From Ceriagrion tenellum (lineage: Eukaryota > Arthropoda > Insecta > Odonata > Coenagrionidae): 64,000 nucleotides of DNA. The position numbers were made by a program, and so were the translations under genes. The stretch spans positions 128,826,041 to 128,890,040 of the forward strand of contig OY720643.1 in NCBI GenBank assembly GCA_963169105.1, in the 5' to 3' direction. Below are positions 1 through 10,081 of the stretch, piece by piece. How positions within the stretch are numbered: the stretch's first letter is position 1; each line of letters starts with the position of its first letter. The notes under the pieces were generated by a model. That model made no database searches, was not told the origin of the DNA, and saw only the letters and a list, made by a program, of their open reading frames with translations.

Positions 1-560
1 GGTGGGCGGGGTAGTTCATAGTGCAGGTACTTCCACGTGGTGAGCTCTTGTAGCTATTTTTGCAGTCTTTCTCCGTGTTGAAAAATAATTGTAAAAGTAG
101 GCTGAATCGTGCACAACCAGGAAGTTTTTCTTACTCCCTGAATGATGACGGTGAATTATATCAATTTCAAATAATTCTCCCGTAATTTTTATTCCCTGGA
201 AAATAGGATTAATTGTCGAATATTAGTTAGACCAACGACTGGAAATCACATGCATGATGAGTTTTCCTGCGTTCGTGGCGAGCGGGCAGGAGACGCGAAC
301 GGGCAGGAGGAGGGGGGGCTGCTGACCGTTTCGCTGCGACGCTGCGGGGGGCGTTGCGTGATTTCGCGCGCCCGCGCACTCAAAATAGGCAATTTGTGAC
401 TTAAAGGCAGCAGATACGTCCAAATGGACAACATTTTCGCCCTACAGTTCCGAATTCGGCAAAACCCATAGGGAACCGATAAAAACATGACATTTTCCAT
501 TTTCAGCCCCCCTCTCCATAAATGACCACGACGCGAGGGTCAAGGGTCAACCTAGAGGTC
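1..560. other. Anonymous sequence with a GC-rich patch
   Basis: No gene is supported. Bases about 275-390 are GC-rich (G-runs, GCGCGCCCGCGC) within AT-rich surroundings. Overlapping minus-strand open frames here look like products of base composition. The patch could be part of an unrecognised repeat. Confidence 0.4.
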
Positions 561-599
561 CCGAATTTCTCTGGCCTTGTTTTGAGTCACTTTGACAAC

Positions 600-1268
600 A
601 TTTACCAGAAGGCCACATTTCCCCGCGAAAAATCGATTTTTCCGATTCGCCCTAATGAATATTTTCCAAGAATAGTTCAAAACATTTTGCTAGCATAATC
701 GCGAGTTTCTTTCTTTTCTCAGCGTTTGCATTACACAATGAAAAACGCTTCGAAAAGAAAAATATTGTCATCTAATTCCATTTTTCAAAATCAATAGTTG
801 AATTTATATAAAGTACTTTCTCCTACAAATAATATCGTTTTTTCAGACAAGAGCGCTAATTTTTCGTTTACTCTCAAGAAATTGAAACAGAGGGTGACAA
901 TCACGTGAAAATCAAAATATCCTGATTTAGTTCTGGGTTTCTATTTTAATACTAGATGTTCTGGGATGAATATTTTTTAAGAATAGGTAAAAATATTGCA
1001 AGCACAAGCGCGACTATTTCTCTTCTGTCATAGCGTTTGCATTACACGATGAACATCGCTTCGAAAAGAGAAATATTATCATCTTATTCCATGTTTCAAA
1101 ATCAATATTTGAATTAAAATAAAATTTTCTCCTACAAATAATATCGAATTCAGACAAGAGCGCATATTTTTCGTTTTCTCTCAAGGAATTGGAATACAAG
1201 GTGATATTCACATGAAAATCAAAATATTCTGATTAATTCTGGGTTTTTGCATTAATATTATCTGTTTT
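600..1268 (-). repeat. Degenerate ~310-bp tandem repeat, reverse orientation (two units)
   Basis: Two diverged copies follow each other about 308 bp apart. The segment with AGCGTTTGCATTACAC starts near 721 and again near 1031, each followed by a CAGACAAGAGCGC block and a long AT-rich spacer. The same words occur in the opposite orientation at 2868-3090 and 5440-7140. The block ends where a LINE begins at about 1270. Confidence 0.65.
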
Positions 1269-2867
1269 GGGAGAATGCGATCCGGTGGTTAATACACCGC
1301 ATATACCTCCTAGTGGTGGGTCGCGGGCAACAAGAGCTGGCTCTCAAGGTAGTCCTTTCATAAGGGATCCTAGCTTGAGCAGAATAGGACAAGCGGACCT
1401 ACGGTATCACTATGATTTGGTTTCTCTTGTGGCATACAGGCGAAAATGTGCCAAAACTGACCGGTAGAGCGCCGTAACCGTTAGCAGGGAAATCTGCACG
1501 TGGTGCTGGGACTGCAAAGGCTGGTAACCTTGCGTACTCTATTTCTACTTACTGCTAAACGTCAAAATGTTTCCTCGGACGGCCGAAGCCACGATGGGCG
1601 GCGGAAGCTGAATAAGTTTGGCCCATCAAGATTCGGACTGGAAATTAACTGGACTATCGGTACTTGGAATGTGAGAGGAGTGTATGGAAAGGAGCATGAG
1701 TTGCTGAATGAAATGAAAGTGAGACGAATGGATGTTTTCTGTGTATGTGAAACTAAGCGCAAGGATGTTGTTACTGTAGATGGCGGTGGACTGGCACTGT
1801 GGTTGTAGGAGTTGAAGATAATGTACACGGCAGTCAATGTGTAGGACTCATTCTTAATGAGAGAGCTAAGTTGCTAATAAGGAAGTTCGAGTTAGTATCC
1901 CCTAGATTGCTCTGGGTTCGCATGAAATTAGGTATTAGGAGAGTTGTGATTGTGGCGTGCCATGTCCCAGTGGATGGAGAGAGTGACAGTGTGACAGATG
2001 AGTTTTGGGAAAAACTATGAGAGGTTTTGAATGATTGTGATCCTGGTGAGAGAATAATTTTACTAGGTGACATGAATGGGTGGGTTGGTGTGAGGCGGGA
2101 TGCATCTGAGAGAGTGGTATGGGCCTTTTGGTGACCCCCGAGTGAATGATAATGGTGAAAACTTGGTGAGTGAGTGCTTGGAAAAAGTTTTGTTTGTGTC
2201 GAATACATGATTTAAACATAAGAGAATACATATGTATACTTGGAAAAAGGGCGATTGTAAAAGCATGCTTGATTTTATTGTGTACGATGAGAGATTGAGA
2301 GAGTTAGTGTGGGACACGCGAGTGATGAGGGGTGTTGAAACAGAAACGTGAAACATATCAGAAACGTGAACGTAAATGATGCGTGGGAGTGTTTAAAAGG
2401 AGTGATTGTGGAATGCGCTGAAAGTGTATGTGGAAAATGAGTGGTAGGGAGAGTAGGGGTGATGCTTGGTGGAATGAAGAAGTGAAAATTGCAGTCCGAG
2501 AGAAGAAAGAGGCGTACAAAGATATGATTGCTGCCAAATCTGAGGAAGAGCGCACTAAGGCATGTGAGATTTACAGAAAGAAAAAAAAGAGAGCAAAATC
2601 ATTGTGAAAAAGAGTAAAGAGTGATTTTGAAGGTAATAAAAAGCTGTTTTGGAAGTGGGTAAAAAGGGCAAAGATTGGTGAAGATAGGGGAATGAATGCG
2701 GTGAAGAACAAAAATGGAGAGATAATGAGGGACGAGAGCAATATCAGGGACTGCTGGGGAGAGTATTTTGAAGAATTGTGCAATAATATTGCAGGCGTTG
2801 AGGATGAGCCTTGTGAAGTGGTGTGTGAGAATGTGATGATGGAATAGCATATCAGTGAGAAGAAGTA
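1269..2867 (+). mobile_element. LINE endonuclease region (5' part), degenerate
   Basis: The plus strand contains a broken endonuclease (exonuclease-endonuclease-phosphatase fold) of a non-LTR retrotransposon. GTWNVRGVYGKEHELLNEMK near 1662-1720 is the usual start of the domain, followed by VFCVCETKRKD (catalytic Glu in a QET-like motif). Further pieces in shifting frames read LLGDMNGWVG near 2060-2095 and MLDFIVYDERL near 2266-2295 (the YDYI-like motif). The upstream 1270-1600 looks like the 5' leader. At least three stops or frameshifts break it and no RT follows; it stops where the satellite repeat resumes. The style resembles ORFs often annotated as craniofacial-development-protein-2-like, which are LINE endonucleases. 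Confidence 0.8.
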
Positions 2868-3090
2868 AATCAGGATTTTTTTGAGTTTCAAAGTGATTTT
2901 CACAGTGCATTCCACATTCTATGGGAAAAAACGATAAATTTGCGCCCATGTGAAAAACGAGTAGTATTTGTAGGAGTAAGTGTTTTTTTAATGCAAATAT
3001 TCATTTAGAAACTTGGATCTAGATAAGAATAGTTTACTTTTTGAAGTGATTTTCACCGTGTAATCTAAACACTGAAAGAAAAAGGTATCG
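2868..3090 (+). repeat. Satellite-like ~310-bp repeat unit, forward orientation
   Basis: Begins AAATCAGGATTTTTTTGAG and runs through GATTTTCACAGTG, TTTGCGCCCATG and GATTTTCACCGTGTAATC. These are the same words, in the same order, as in the 5440-7140 array, so this is the array's upstream part separated from it by the Tigger insertion. Confidence 0.6.
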
Positions 3091-3112
3091 AAAGCGCATA
3101 TGGGGGAATGAA

Positions 3113-3445
3113 CGAAAGGGTGTCCTGGAATGCATTCTTGGATATGCTAATCCCAAACGAAAGAGCACCCCGGCCAGACGCGCGCAGGACCCTCGAGCAA
3201 GCGGTTGCCTATGATTCGTACGCAGCAGTCTACAGATAACACAACTCGCAGAGGGGTAATAAACAAAAGGGTGTCTTGGAATGAATTCTTGGAAATGCTA
3301 ATCCCAAACGAAGGAGAACCTCACGGAGGCCTTGGCCCCGAGGGTAGCGGGACACGGCCACGAAGGAGGCCTCGGTAAGACTCTCGTAGGGTGACCGCTG
3401 CCCTCGAGCAATCGGCTGCCTAGGATTCATACGCAGCCAATTACC
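3113..3445 (+). repeat. Two-copy direct repeat
   Basis: Unit 1 starts near 3114 and unit 2 near 3264. Both contain AAAGGGTGTC(C/T)TGGAATG, ATGCTAATCCCAAACGAA and CCTCGAGCAA(G/T)CGG, and both end in a TTCRTACGCAGC block. Unit 2 carries about 45 extra bases around 3326-3385. No coding potential is seen. Confidence 0.7.
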
Positions 3446-3504
3446 AGCCGTCTTCTACTGTTGGATGTAGAACTCTTAAGGGCTTTCGACAGATCGTCCA
3501 CTTT

Positions 3505-5420
3505 CAGTACCTTTCGAACCTCTCCAACTGTGCCACCTTGCCGTCACTTGTGCGTTTTGACAGTTCTGTTACTGTAGGTACTGTTTACGGTGCTAGGGGG
3601 CATCTCGATTTTATTACGCGATGCCGAAGGGTAAAAGTCTTTCCTTACGAGAGAAAGTGCAGGTGTTGGAACTTGCGGATAAAGAAAAGAGTGGTGTCCG
3701 TAAATTAGCGGTTCATTTTGGTGTGAGTAACACTCAAATCGCTGATATTCTGAAGCAGAAGGAGACCATCATGAAGTTGTGGACGGAAAATCATAATGAA
3801 AACGTTAAAAAAGTGATTCCTTCAAGAAACAAATTGGACGCTGTTCTTTTCGAGTGGTTCACGAAGGTGAGGGCAAATAATTTGCCAGTCTCCGGACCAC
3901 TTTTACAGGAAAAAGCGCTTGAAGTTGCAGTGGCACTGGGTATAGAGAACTTTAAGGCCTCAAATGGGTGGCTGGAAAAATTCCGTTTAAGACGTAATAT
4001 CGCGTTTAAAGCTGTGTGCGGGGAGGCTGCAGAGGTGTGCAAAGAAGGTGCTACGGAGTGAATTGAAAGGTTACCTGTACTGCTAGAAAACTTCGAACCC
4101 AGGGACATCTACAATGCAGATGAAACAGGATTGTTTTTTAGAGCCTTACCTAACAAAACCCTGGCCCTAAAATCAGAAAAATGCTCTGGAGGGAAGGCGT
4201 CTAAGGAGAGGCTGACGGTCTTACTTGGCGCAAACATGGAAGGTGATTTTCTGAGACCGCTGGTGATAGGAAAAGCTGAAAATCCAAGGTGCTTCAAAGG
4301 AGTGAGTAAAGATAAACTACCCATTACGTGGTTATCAAATAAGAAGGCTTGGATGACTACAGAGATAATGAGAGTGGTTGCAAAAACTCGATAAAAAAAT
4401 TGGACAGGAAAAAAGAAAGATTTTGCTGTTTCTTGACAATGCTCCTTGCCATCCCGATTTAAAGTTAAAAAATATCAAATTTTTTTCCCTCCAAACGCTA
4501 CAAGTGTATTACAACCAATGGACCAAGGCATCATTAAAAATTTCAAAGTCCTCTACAGACAGTTCATTTTAAAAAGCATGATGTCTAAAGTTGACCACGG
4601 GCATTCCCACATTCGTGTGGGGAAGTCGATAACTGTTCTTGATGCAATATTTTGGATTGATCGAGCGATCAAAAACATAAAAAGTTCAACCGTGTGTAAT
4701 TGTTTTGTTAAATCGGGGTTCTGTAAAATTGAATTATCACCAGAGGTGGAAGATGTTACAGATGGCTTGCAGTTGGACATTTTGCTAAATGATGCTGGCG
4801 AAAGTACTGAATATGTGAGCATTGATTCTAATTTGTTAACCGTGGACCACGAGGTTGACATGGATGAAATTATTAAAAGTACTCTTGATGAAGGAGATGG
4901 CGAAATCAGTGAAAGTGATGACAGTGAGTCTGAGCCAATAGTGGAAGAGATGCTTGTGGTATCGTATGCCTCAAATTGAACTGTTAAAAAAATTTTGCAT
5001 TTCAAAAGGCAACAGCGAGGCATTAAGTAGCCTTATTGATGTACAGTTAAATTTTGAAAAAGAATTTGTTACAAAAAGAAATAAACAAACCAAAATCAAT
5101 GATTTCTTTACGCCTAAGTGAGTTTCATTTTTGTATGTATACATATAAAAATGTGTAAATGCTTCGAGAATTTTAAATATATATGAGTAACTGCATTATG
5201 TTATTTTATTATTTCCAAATTGTTTTTAATTATTCAGAAGTGATATTTGAAATAAAAGGATTTCTTTCAGCTGCCTTAAATTCCTACAGTATAATATTTT
5301 CGTGGTAAAATAAAGCGTAAAAATTATGTTTTCTTAGGGTCACCTCCAAATTATGGACACCTCTCACTTACAGACACATTTTCTAGGACCGTTACTGTCC
5401 GTAAGTGAGAGGTTTCACTG
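3505..5420 (+). mobile_element. Tigger/pogo-type DNA transposon
   Basis: A transposase relic is bounded on the right by a clear terminal repeat (GTAAGTGAGAGGTTTCACTG, 5401-5420, followed by TA), the typical Tigger end. A second, inverted copy of the CCTCTCACTTAC word lies internally at about 5362. The left end is degenerate; AACCTCTC at about 3525 and a CAGT at 3505 are the best candidates. The length of about 1.9 kb is slightly short for a Tigger. It sits inside the satellite-like array. Confidence 0.75.
3621..5129 (+). pseudogene. Tigger (pogo family) transposase, broken
   Basis: Starts MPKGKSLSLREKVQVLELAD, a CENP-B-like helix-turn-helix, followed by the second HTH (ASNGWLEKFRLRRNI). The DDE domain then shows NADETGLFF, LLFLDNAPCH and NATSVLQPMDQGIIKNF, so all three acidic positions are recognisable. 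The C-terminus ends in an acidic tail and KQTKINDFF, as in Tigger proteins. It is inactive: a TGA at 4059-4061 replaces an expected Trp, one-base shifts occur near 4370 and in the T-run near 4490, and another shift lies near 4977 before the final TGA at about 5127. Family members cut and paste at TA sites. Confidence 0.9.
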
Positions 5421-5424
5421 TACT

Positions 5425-7140
5425 TATTTGTAAACTTGTAATTAGAGAGGAATTATAGTTTATTCAAATTAATTGTCCTGTGCAATCCATACACTGTAAG
5501 AGAAAAAGAAAACTGGCTCTCCTGCGTGGAAAAACTAATATTGGAATAAATTCACTCCATAATAGCACATATAAATTATAAAACCAAGAATTAAATCAGG
5601 ATATTTTGAGTACTGGATTACACGGATAACAATGACAAATACTGTGAGAGAAAGCGGAAATTTGCGCACATGTCTGCAAGACGATTAGTATTTGTTGTAC
5701 AAAGCTCTTTCTAGAAACTCGGATTGTCTGAAACTTGGATTTAAATAAGAACATTTTTCTATTCGAAGTAATTTCATCGTGTAATCGCTGTCGAACAAAC
5801 GCTGTGAGAGAAAATTGATTCCAGATTGATTCCATATTAAGTTATAACTCGGAACTAAATCAGGATTTTTTGAGTTTTAATGTGATTTTTACCGTGTATT
5901 TCACATCCTGTGAGAGAAAACGAAAAATTTGCGCTCTTGTCTGAAAAAAATTAATTGTTGTTGGAAAAAGTATTTTTTTTAATGCAATTATATATATATA
6001 AAAACTTGGAATTTGATAAGAGTAATTTACTTTTCGAGGTGATTATAACCGTGTAATCTAAATACTGTGAGAGAAAAAGAAAACTCGCGCTCCATGCAAT
6101 AAATGCAATAAAATATGCAATAAATGTTAAACTATTCTTGGAAAAAAATTCATATGAGAAAAACTAATATTAATATTAAAACCCAGTACTAAAACAGGAC
6201 ATTTGGATTTTCTATGTGATTTTCACCATGTATTCCAAAACCTGTTCGAGAAAATGACAATTTGCGCTCAGGTTTGCAAAACGATTATAATTTGTTGTAT
6301 AGATTCTTTCTAGAAATGCAAATATTGATATTGAAACTTGAAATTCGATAAGAATAATTAACTTTTCGCGGTGAATTTCACTGTGTAATCAAAACACTAG
6401 AAAAAGAGAGCTCCAAATGTAAATAACGTGAGAGAAAACGGAAAATATGCGCTCATATCTTGAAAACGATTGTTATGTGTTGGAGAAATTTCTTTCCAGA
6501 AATTAAATATTGATTTATTAACTTGGAATTAGATAAGAATAATTTGCAATTTAAAGTCACTTTCAACTGTGTAATCCAAACACTGTGAGAAAAGAGGAAA
6601 ATTCGCGCTCCCCCCGTGCAAAATGTATAACCCTTCTTGGAAAAAATTCATTCCAGAATAATAATTTTAATACCCAGAACGAAATCAAGATATTTCGATT
6701 TTCCTTTTTTTTCACCGATTATTGGAATTCCAGTGATGTGAGAGGAAATTTAAACTTGCGCACAAGTCGGATAAACGATTATTATTTGTTTGAAAAAGTT
6801 TTTTCTAAATATGCAAATAATGATTTAAACTTTGAATTAAATAAGAATATTTATGTTTTCGAAGTGATTTTCACAGTGAAATACATAAACTGTGACGGAA
6901 AAAGAAAACTCGAACTCCCTCCTTGCGAAATGGTAAACTACCCTTGGAAAAAACGACATTCCAGAATAGCAAGTATTAATTTACAAACTCAGAACTATAT
7001 CTAGATATTTTGATTTTGAAAGTGATTTTCACCGAGTCTTCCACATCTTGTGAGAGAAAACGGAAAATTTGGCGCTCTTGTCTGAAAAACGATTAATATT
7101 TGTTGGAGAAAGTATATTTTTTGAATGCAAATATTGATTT
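5425..7140 (+). repeat. Degenerate ~310-bp satellite-like array, forward orientation
   Basis: Blocks containing TGTGAGAGAAAACGG, TTTGCGCTC, a GAAAAACGATTA word, GAAACTTG, GATAAGAAT and GATTTTCACCGTGTAATC recur near 5647, 5907, 6237, 6427, 6738 and 7047. Spacing is irregular (190-330 bp, often about 310). Units are diverged and carry indels. A 139-codon open frame at 6585-7004 lies in these units and is a by-product. No mobile-element coding sequence is visible in it. Confidence 0.7.
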
Positions 7141-7212
7141 AGAAACTTGATACAACTCCAACAAATATCAATCGTTTTTCAGACAAGAGCGCAAATTTTC
7201 CGTTTTCTCTCA
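7050..7212. repeat. Fold-back hairpin at the turn of the satellite array
   Basis: The left arm (7050-7108, GTGAGAGAAAACGG to TTTGTTGGAG) is matched by its reverse complement at 7155-7212 with one indel and one mismatch. After 7141 the repeat continues in the opposite orientation to about 7340. This is the point where the array changes direction. Confidence 0.85.
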
Positions 7213-7340
7213 CATGATTTGGAAGACACGGTGAGTATCACTCTGAAAATCAAAATACCCTGATTTAATTCTTGGATTTATAATTTATATAAGCTGTTCT
7301 GGAATGAATTTTTTCCAAGAATAGTTAAATATTTTCGAAA
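7141..7340 (-). repeat. Satellite-like unit, reverse orientation
   Basis: The reverse-complement words CAGACAAGAGCGCAAATTTT, CCGTTTTCTCTCAC and CTGTTCTGGAATGAATTTTT are shared with 840-1268. It ends where a LINE fragment begins. Confidence 0.65.
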
Positions 7341-9170
7341 GCTGCTGCAAAGAACTCAACGATCAAAGAAAGAACAAAATCATGAAGAAGGGGAACACCG
7401 AAATAGCATACAAGCTAGTGAAGAAACACTTCGGAGAGAGGAAAACAAGATGCAATAACATCAGGCATGGGAACGGGAATATACTGATGAAGACATTAGG
7501 AATAAATGGAAGCGATGCAATGAACACTACCAAGGGCCAATGCCACTGGAAGAAAACCTAATGAATAACAAAAGTGAGCCGCTGACAAGGAAGATCGGGA
7601 AAAACTCATACTGAGGAGTGAATTCAATAGAGCAGTAGAAGACCTGAAGAGAAAAAGACACCGGGAGCATCAATGGAGAAATCATCCAAAGCACTCGGAA
7701 GTAAAGCCAAGGAAAACCTGAACAAGATAATTAAAATGCTTCTTCATCTTCAGTAGGACAATTCCAGAGGACTTTCAAAGGACCATTATGATTGCAATAC
7801 AGTAGAAAATAGGACAAATATATGAGGAGCACTGAACCTTGAGTCTAGTATTACATACATAAAAAATACTCCCACAAATAATAAGCCCAAGAACAGGAAG
7901 ATAAATTGAGGAAATCCTCTCCGATAACCAGTTTGGATTTAGGAAAAACAGGGGTACAAGGGAGGCCATACTCTGCCAGAGAGTAATCGTAGAGAAAACA
8001 ATACATGTGAAAAAGCAATTGTATGTCGCCTTTGTGGACCTGGAGAGAGCCTTAGACAATGTTGAATGGAACAAGATGTTCAGACTGCTTGTATTACTCA
8101 AAATGGATTACGACGACAGAAGAAATATCTACAAAGTATACAGGAAGCAAGTCATCAAAATGCAAATGAGAGATTGAAGTCAGAAAAAGCTAAAATTAGC
8201 AAAGGAGTAAGACAAGGATGCAACCTCTCATCAGCACTGTTTAACATGTACTTGGAGGAGTTCATACGAGGAGCAGAACAATTTGGACTGAACAGAATAA
8301 AGATAAACGGAGAAGAAATTAACATGCTCAGCTTTGAAGATGATATTGCAGTCATAGCTGGAAATCGTGAGGATCTTCAAAGGTCACTAAACGTAATGGA
8401 CCAAGTTCTCCAAGATTACAAAATATGAAAATAAATAGGATAAAGAATAAAATTCTGGTATGCAAAAGAGAGAAGCTGGATGTAGAAGTCACCCTGAGAG
8501 GAGAGAAATTAGAGCAAGTAGATTCCTTCACAATTCTCGGAAGCACCATCACATGGGATGGAAAAAATACAAAGGACATCAAGTGGAGAATAGGCCAAGC
8601 TAAGACTAAGCTAAGTTTATGGGAAAAAGACAACTGCTCTGCTCAAAGAAAATAGGACTACAAACCAGGAGAGAGTATGTGAAAACATTCGTGTGGAGCA
8701 TAGAACTCTAAGGATTGGGAGCATGGACCATTGGAAAAGTTGTCCAGAACAGACTAGAAACCTTCAAAACCTTGTGCTGAAGGAGGATGCTGAAAATGAA
8801 ATGGAAGGACAAAATAAGAAATGATGAAGTGTTCAGAGGAGTAGAAGAGGAAAGGACCATTAAAATGGAACACTAAAGCGAAAAGAAGAACAAACGTGGA
8901 CTGGACACACTCTTGAGATGCAATGGGTTTGTATTGAGGGGAAAGTCCACAGAGGAAGACACAGGAATAAGTTAATGGATCAAAAAAAGAGAAAGGTACA
9001 TAGGATGAGATACCCAGAGGTGAGGAAATTAGCATTAGATAGGGAAGGGTGAAGGGCTGCAGTCAACTAATACTAGGATTGAACGACCAATGATGAGTGG
9101 TGAGTAAATTGAGTTGGTATTAAAGGCCCCGAAGGACCAGAGAATGATCAAATTAGCGATGAAAACAAAA
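7340..9170 (+). mobile_element. LINE reverse transcriptase fragment, degenerate
   Basis: Pieces of one RT are spread over three plus-strand frames. In order they are DNQFGFRKNRGTREAI near 7918, LYVAFVDLERALDNVEWNKM near 8020-8077, a KGVRQGCNLSSALFNMYLEE block near 8200-8262, and a palm motif in which YADD is replaced by FEDD (MLSFEDDIAVIAG, 8320-8364). These are followed by SFTILGSTITWDG and WTIGKVVQNRLETFK. Frames break at several points, and the usual 5' endonuclease is absent, so the copy is 5'-truncated and dead. The RT type is that of RTE-like LINEs. The end near 9170 is a guess from loss of coding-like sequence. Confidence 0.85.
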
Positions 9171-9755
9171 GAGCGATTTAATCACTAAGAACATAATATA
9201 TTACATTATGGTTTTTATATATTACATTCACTGTGGTATAACAGGAAAATAATGAAATATAAGAGTTTAAATAGGGAAAACTCAACAAGTCAAGTCCGGT
9301 GATTTCCATCCTCTTGGTGGCCAGGATCGTTGCACACTGGGGAAGGGGTGTTCATGGGCACATGCACACACACACTATGGGAGAACTCGTGAGGGGTTTG
9401 GTGGCCACAAGTGGCTTACAGCCATCACTGCCGCTAACAAACTAGATTTTTGTGTGCAAATTTTACCGTTCAACCTGCACCCCCCCAGTGGCAGCCAGCC
9501 GAACCCCGCAAACGCACGACTTATGAAACATTGAGCCTATCAGAGACTGGGATTAAGGGATAATTGCCACCCAATTTATCCACAATTTATGTACTTTCCC
9601 TACTTCCAATATAGCCAAAATGCTGCAGAAGCCTACTTGACAAGATATTGTGTATTTCTGTGTTGCTCACCATGGATGGTTCAAACAGCAGTGTCAAAAA
9701 CATCTGCTCATTTAGGGCTGTTTTGAAATATACAAATGGATGGAAAAAATAAAAT
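9171..9755. other. Downstream flank of the fucosyltransferase
   Basis: AT-rich sequence with a CCCCCC patch near 9480. No gene, RNA or mobile coding sequence is seen. It may include the end of the fucosyltransferase 3' UTR. Confidence 0.4.
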
Positions 9756-9761
9756 TTTAAT
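9756..9761 (-). terminator. Candidate poly(A) signal ATTAAA
   Basis: ATTAAA on the minus strand lies about 50 bases after the fucosyltransferase stop, a common single-base variant of the AATAAA signal. No better AATAAA was seen nearby on that strand. A longer 3' UTR reaching toward 9.2 kb is equally possible. Confidence 0.3.
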
Positions 9762-9811
9762 GTCAAGCATTTATATGTGTATGAATACAATATAGCAAAT
9801 ATATTAAGACC

Positions 9812-10081
9812 TCAGGTAAAAGCAGTAATCTTTTGTTGAAGTCCAGGATCATCCCACAACATCCACCCAGGGATATGTTTCTCCAGAACACGATCCAGGT
9901 GCTCATCCAAGTGCAGGGAAATGGTCTCTCCAGCAGCCAGAAGTGCTCCCCATGAGCCAAAGGTGCCATAATCAATTATTGTATGATTGCAAAGGGAAAG
10001 TAGAGCGAGGTCATGTCCAATACTGTCCGGTGAGTGGTCTTTATCGTTTGTTCCCAGGAAGACATCATTTAAGCCTGAATT
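9812..10081 (-). CDS. FUT2-like: Fucosyltransferase last exon, C-terminal motifs and stop
   Basis: The acceptor TTGTCTTTTAG ends at 10082; the exon encodes 89 residues in phase 0 and a TGA at 9812-9814. It contains DVFLGTND, then DLALLSLCNHTIIDYGTFGS, which corresponds to the family C-terminal motifs lining the donor site, and ends WDDPGLQQKITAFT. The frame is uninterrupted and no motif residue looks lost. An open frame on the same strand from 9975 is only a shadow of this exon in another phase. Confidence 0.96.
   Translation of the reverse strand, partial: NSGLNDVFLGTNDKDHSPDSIGHDLALLSLCNHTIIDYGTFGSWGALLAAGETISLHLDEHLDRVLEKHIPGWMLWDDPGLQQKITAFT

Noticed and set aside
1269..2867. Host craniofacial-development-like gene
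   Set aside because: Sequence blocks are those of a LINE endonuclease and the frame is broken repeatedly.
6585..7004. 139-codon plus-strand frame as a gene
   Set aside because: It lies wholly in the degenerate satellite-like repeat and has biased composition.
9763..9975. 70-codon minus-strand open frame
   Set aside because: It overlaps the last fucosyltransferase exon in the wrong phase; the correct phase holds the conserved NHTIIDYGTFGSW motif.
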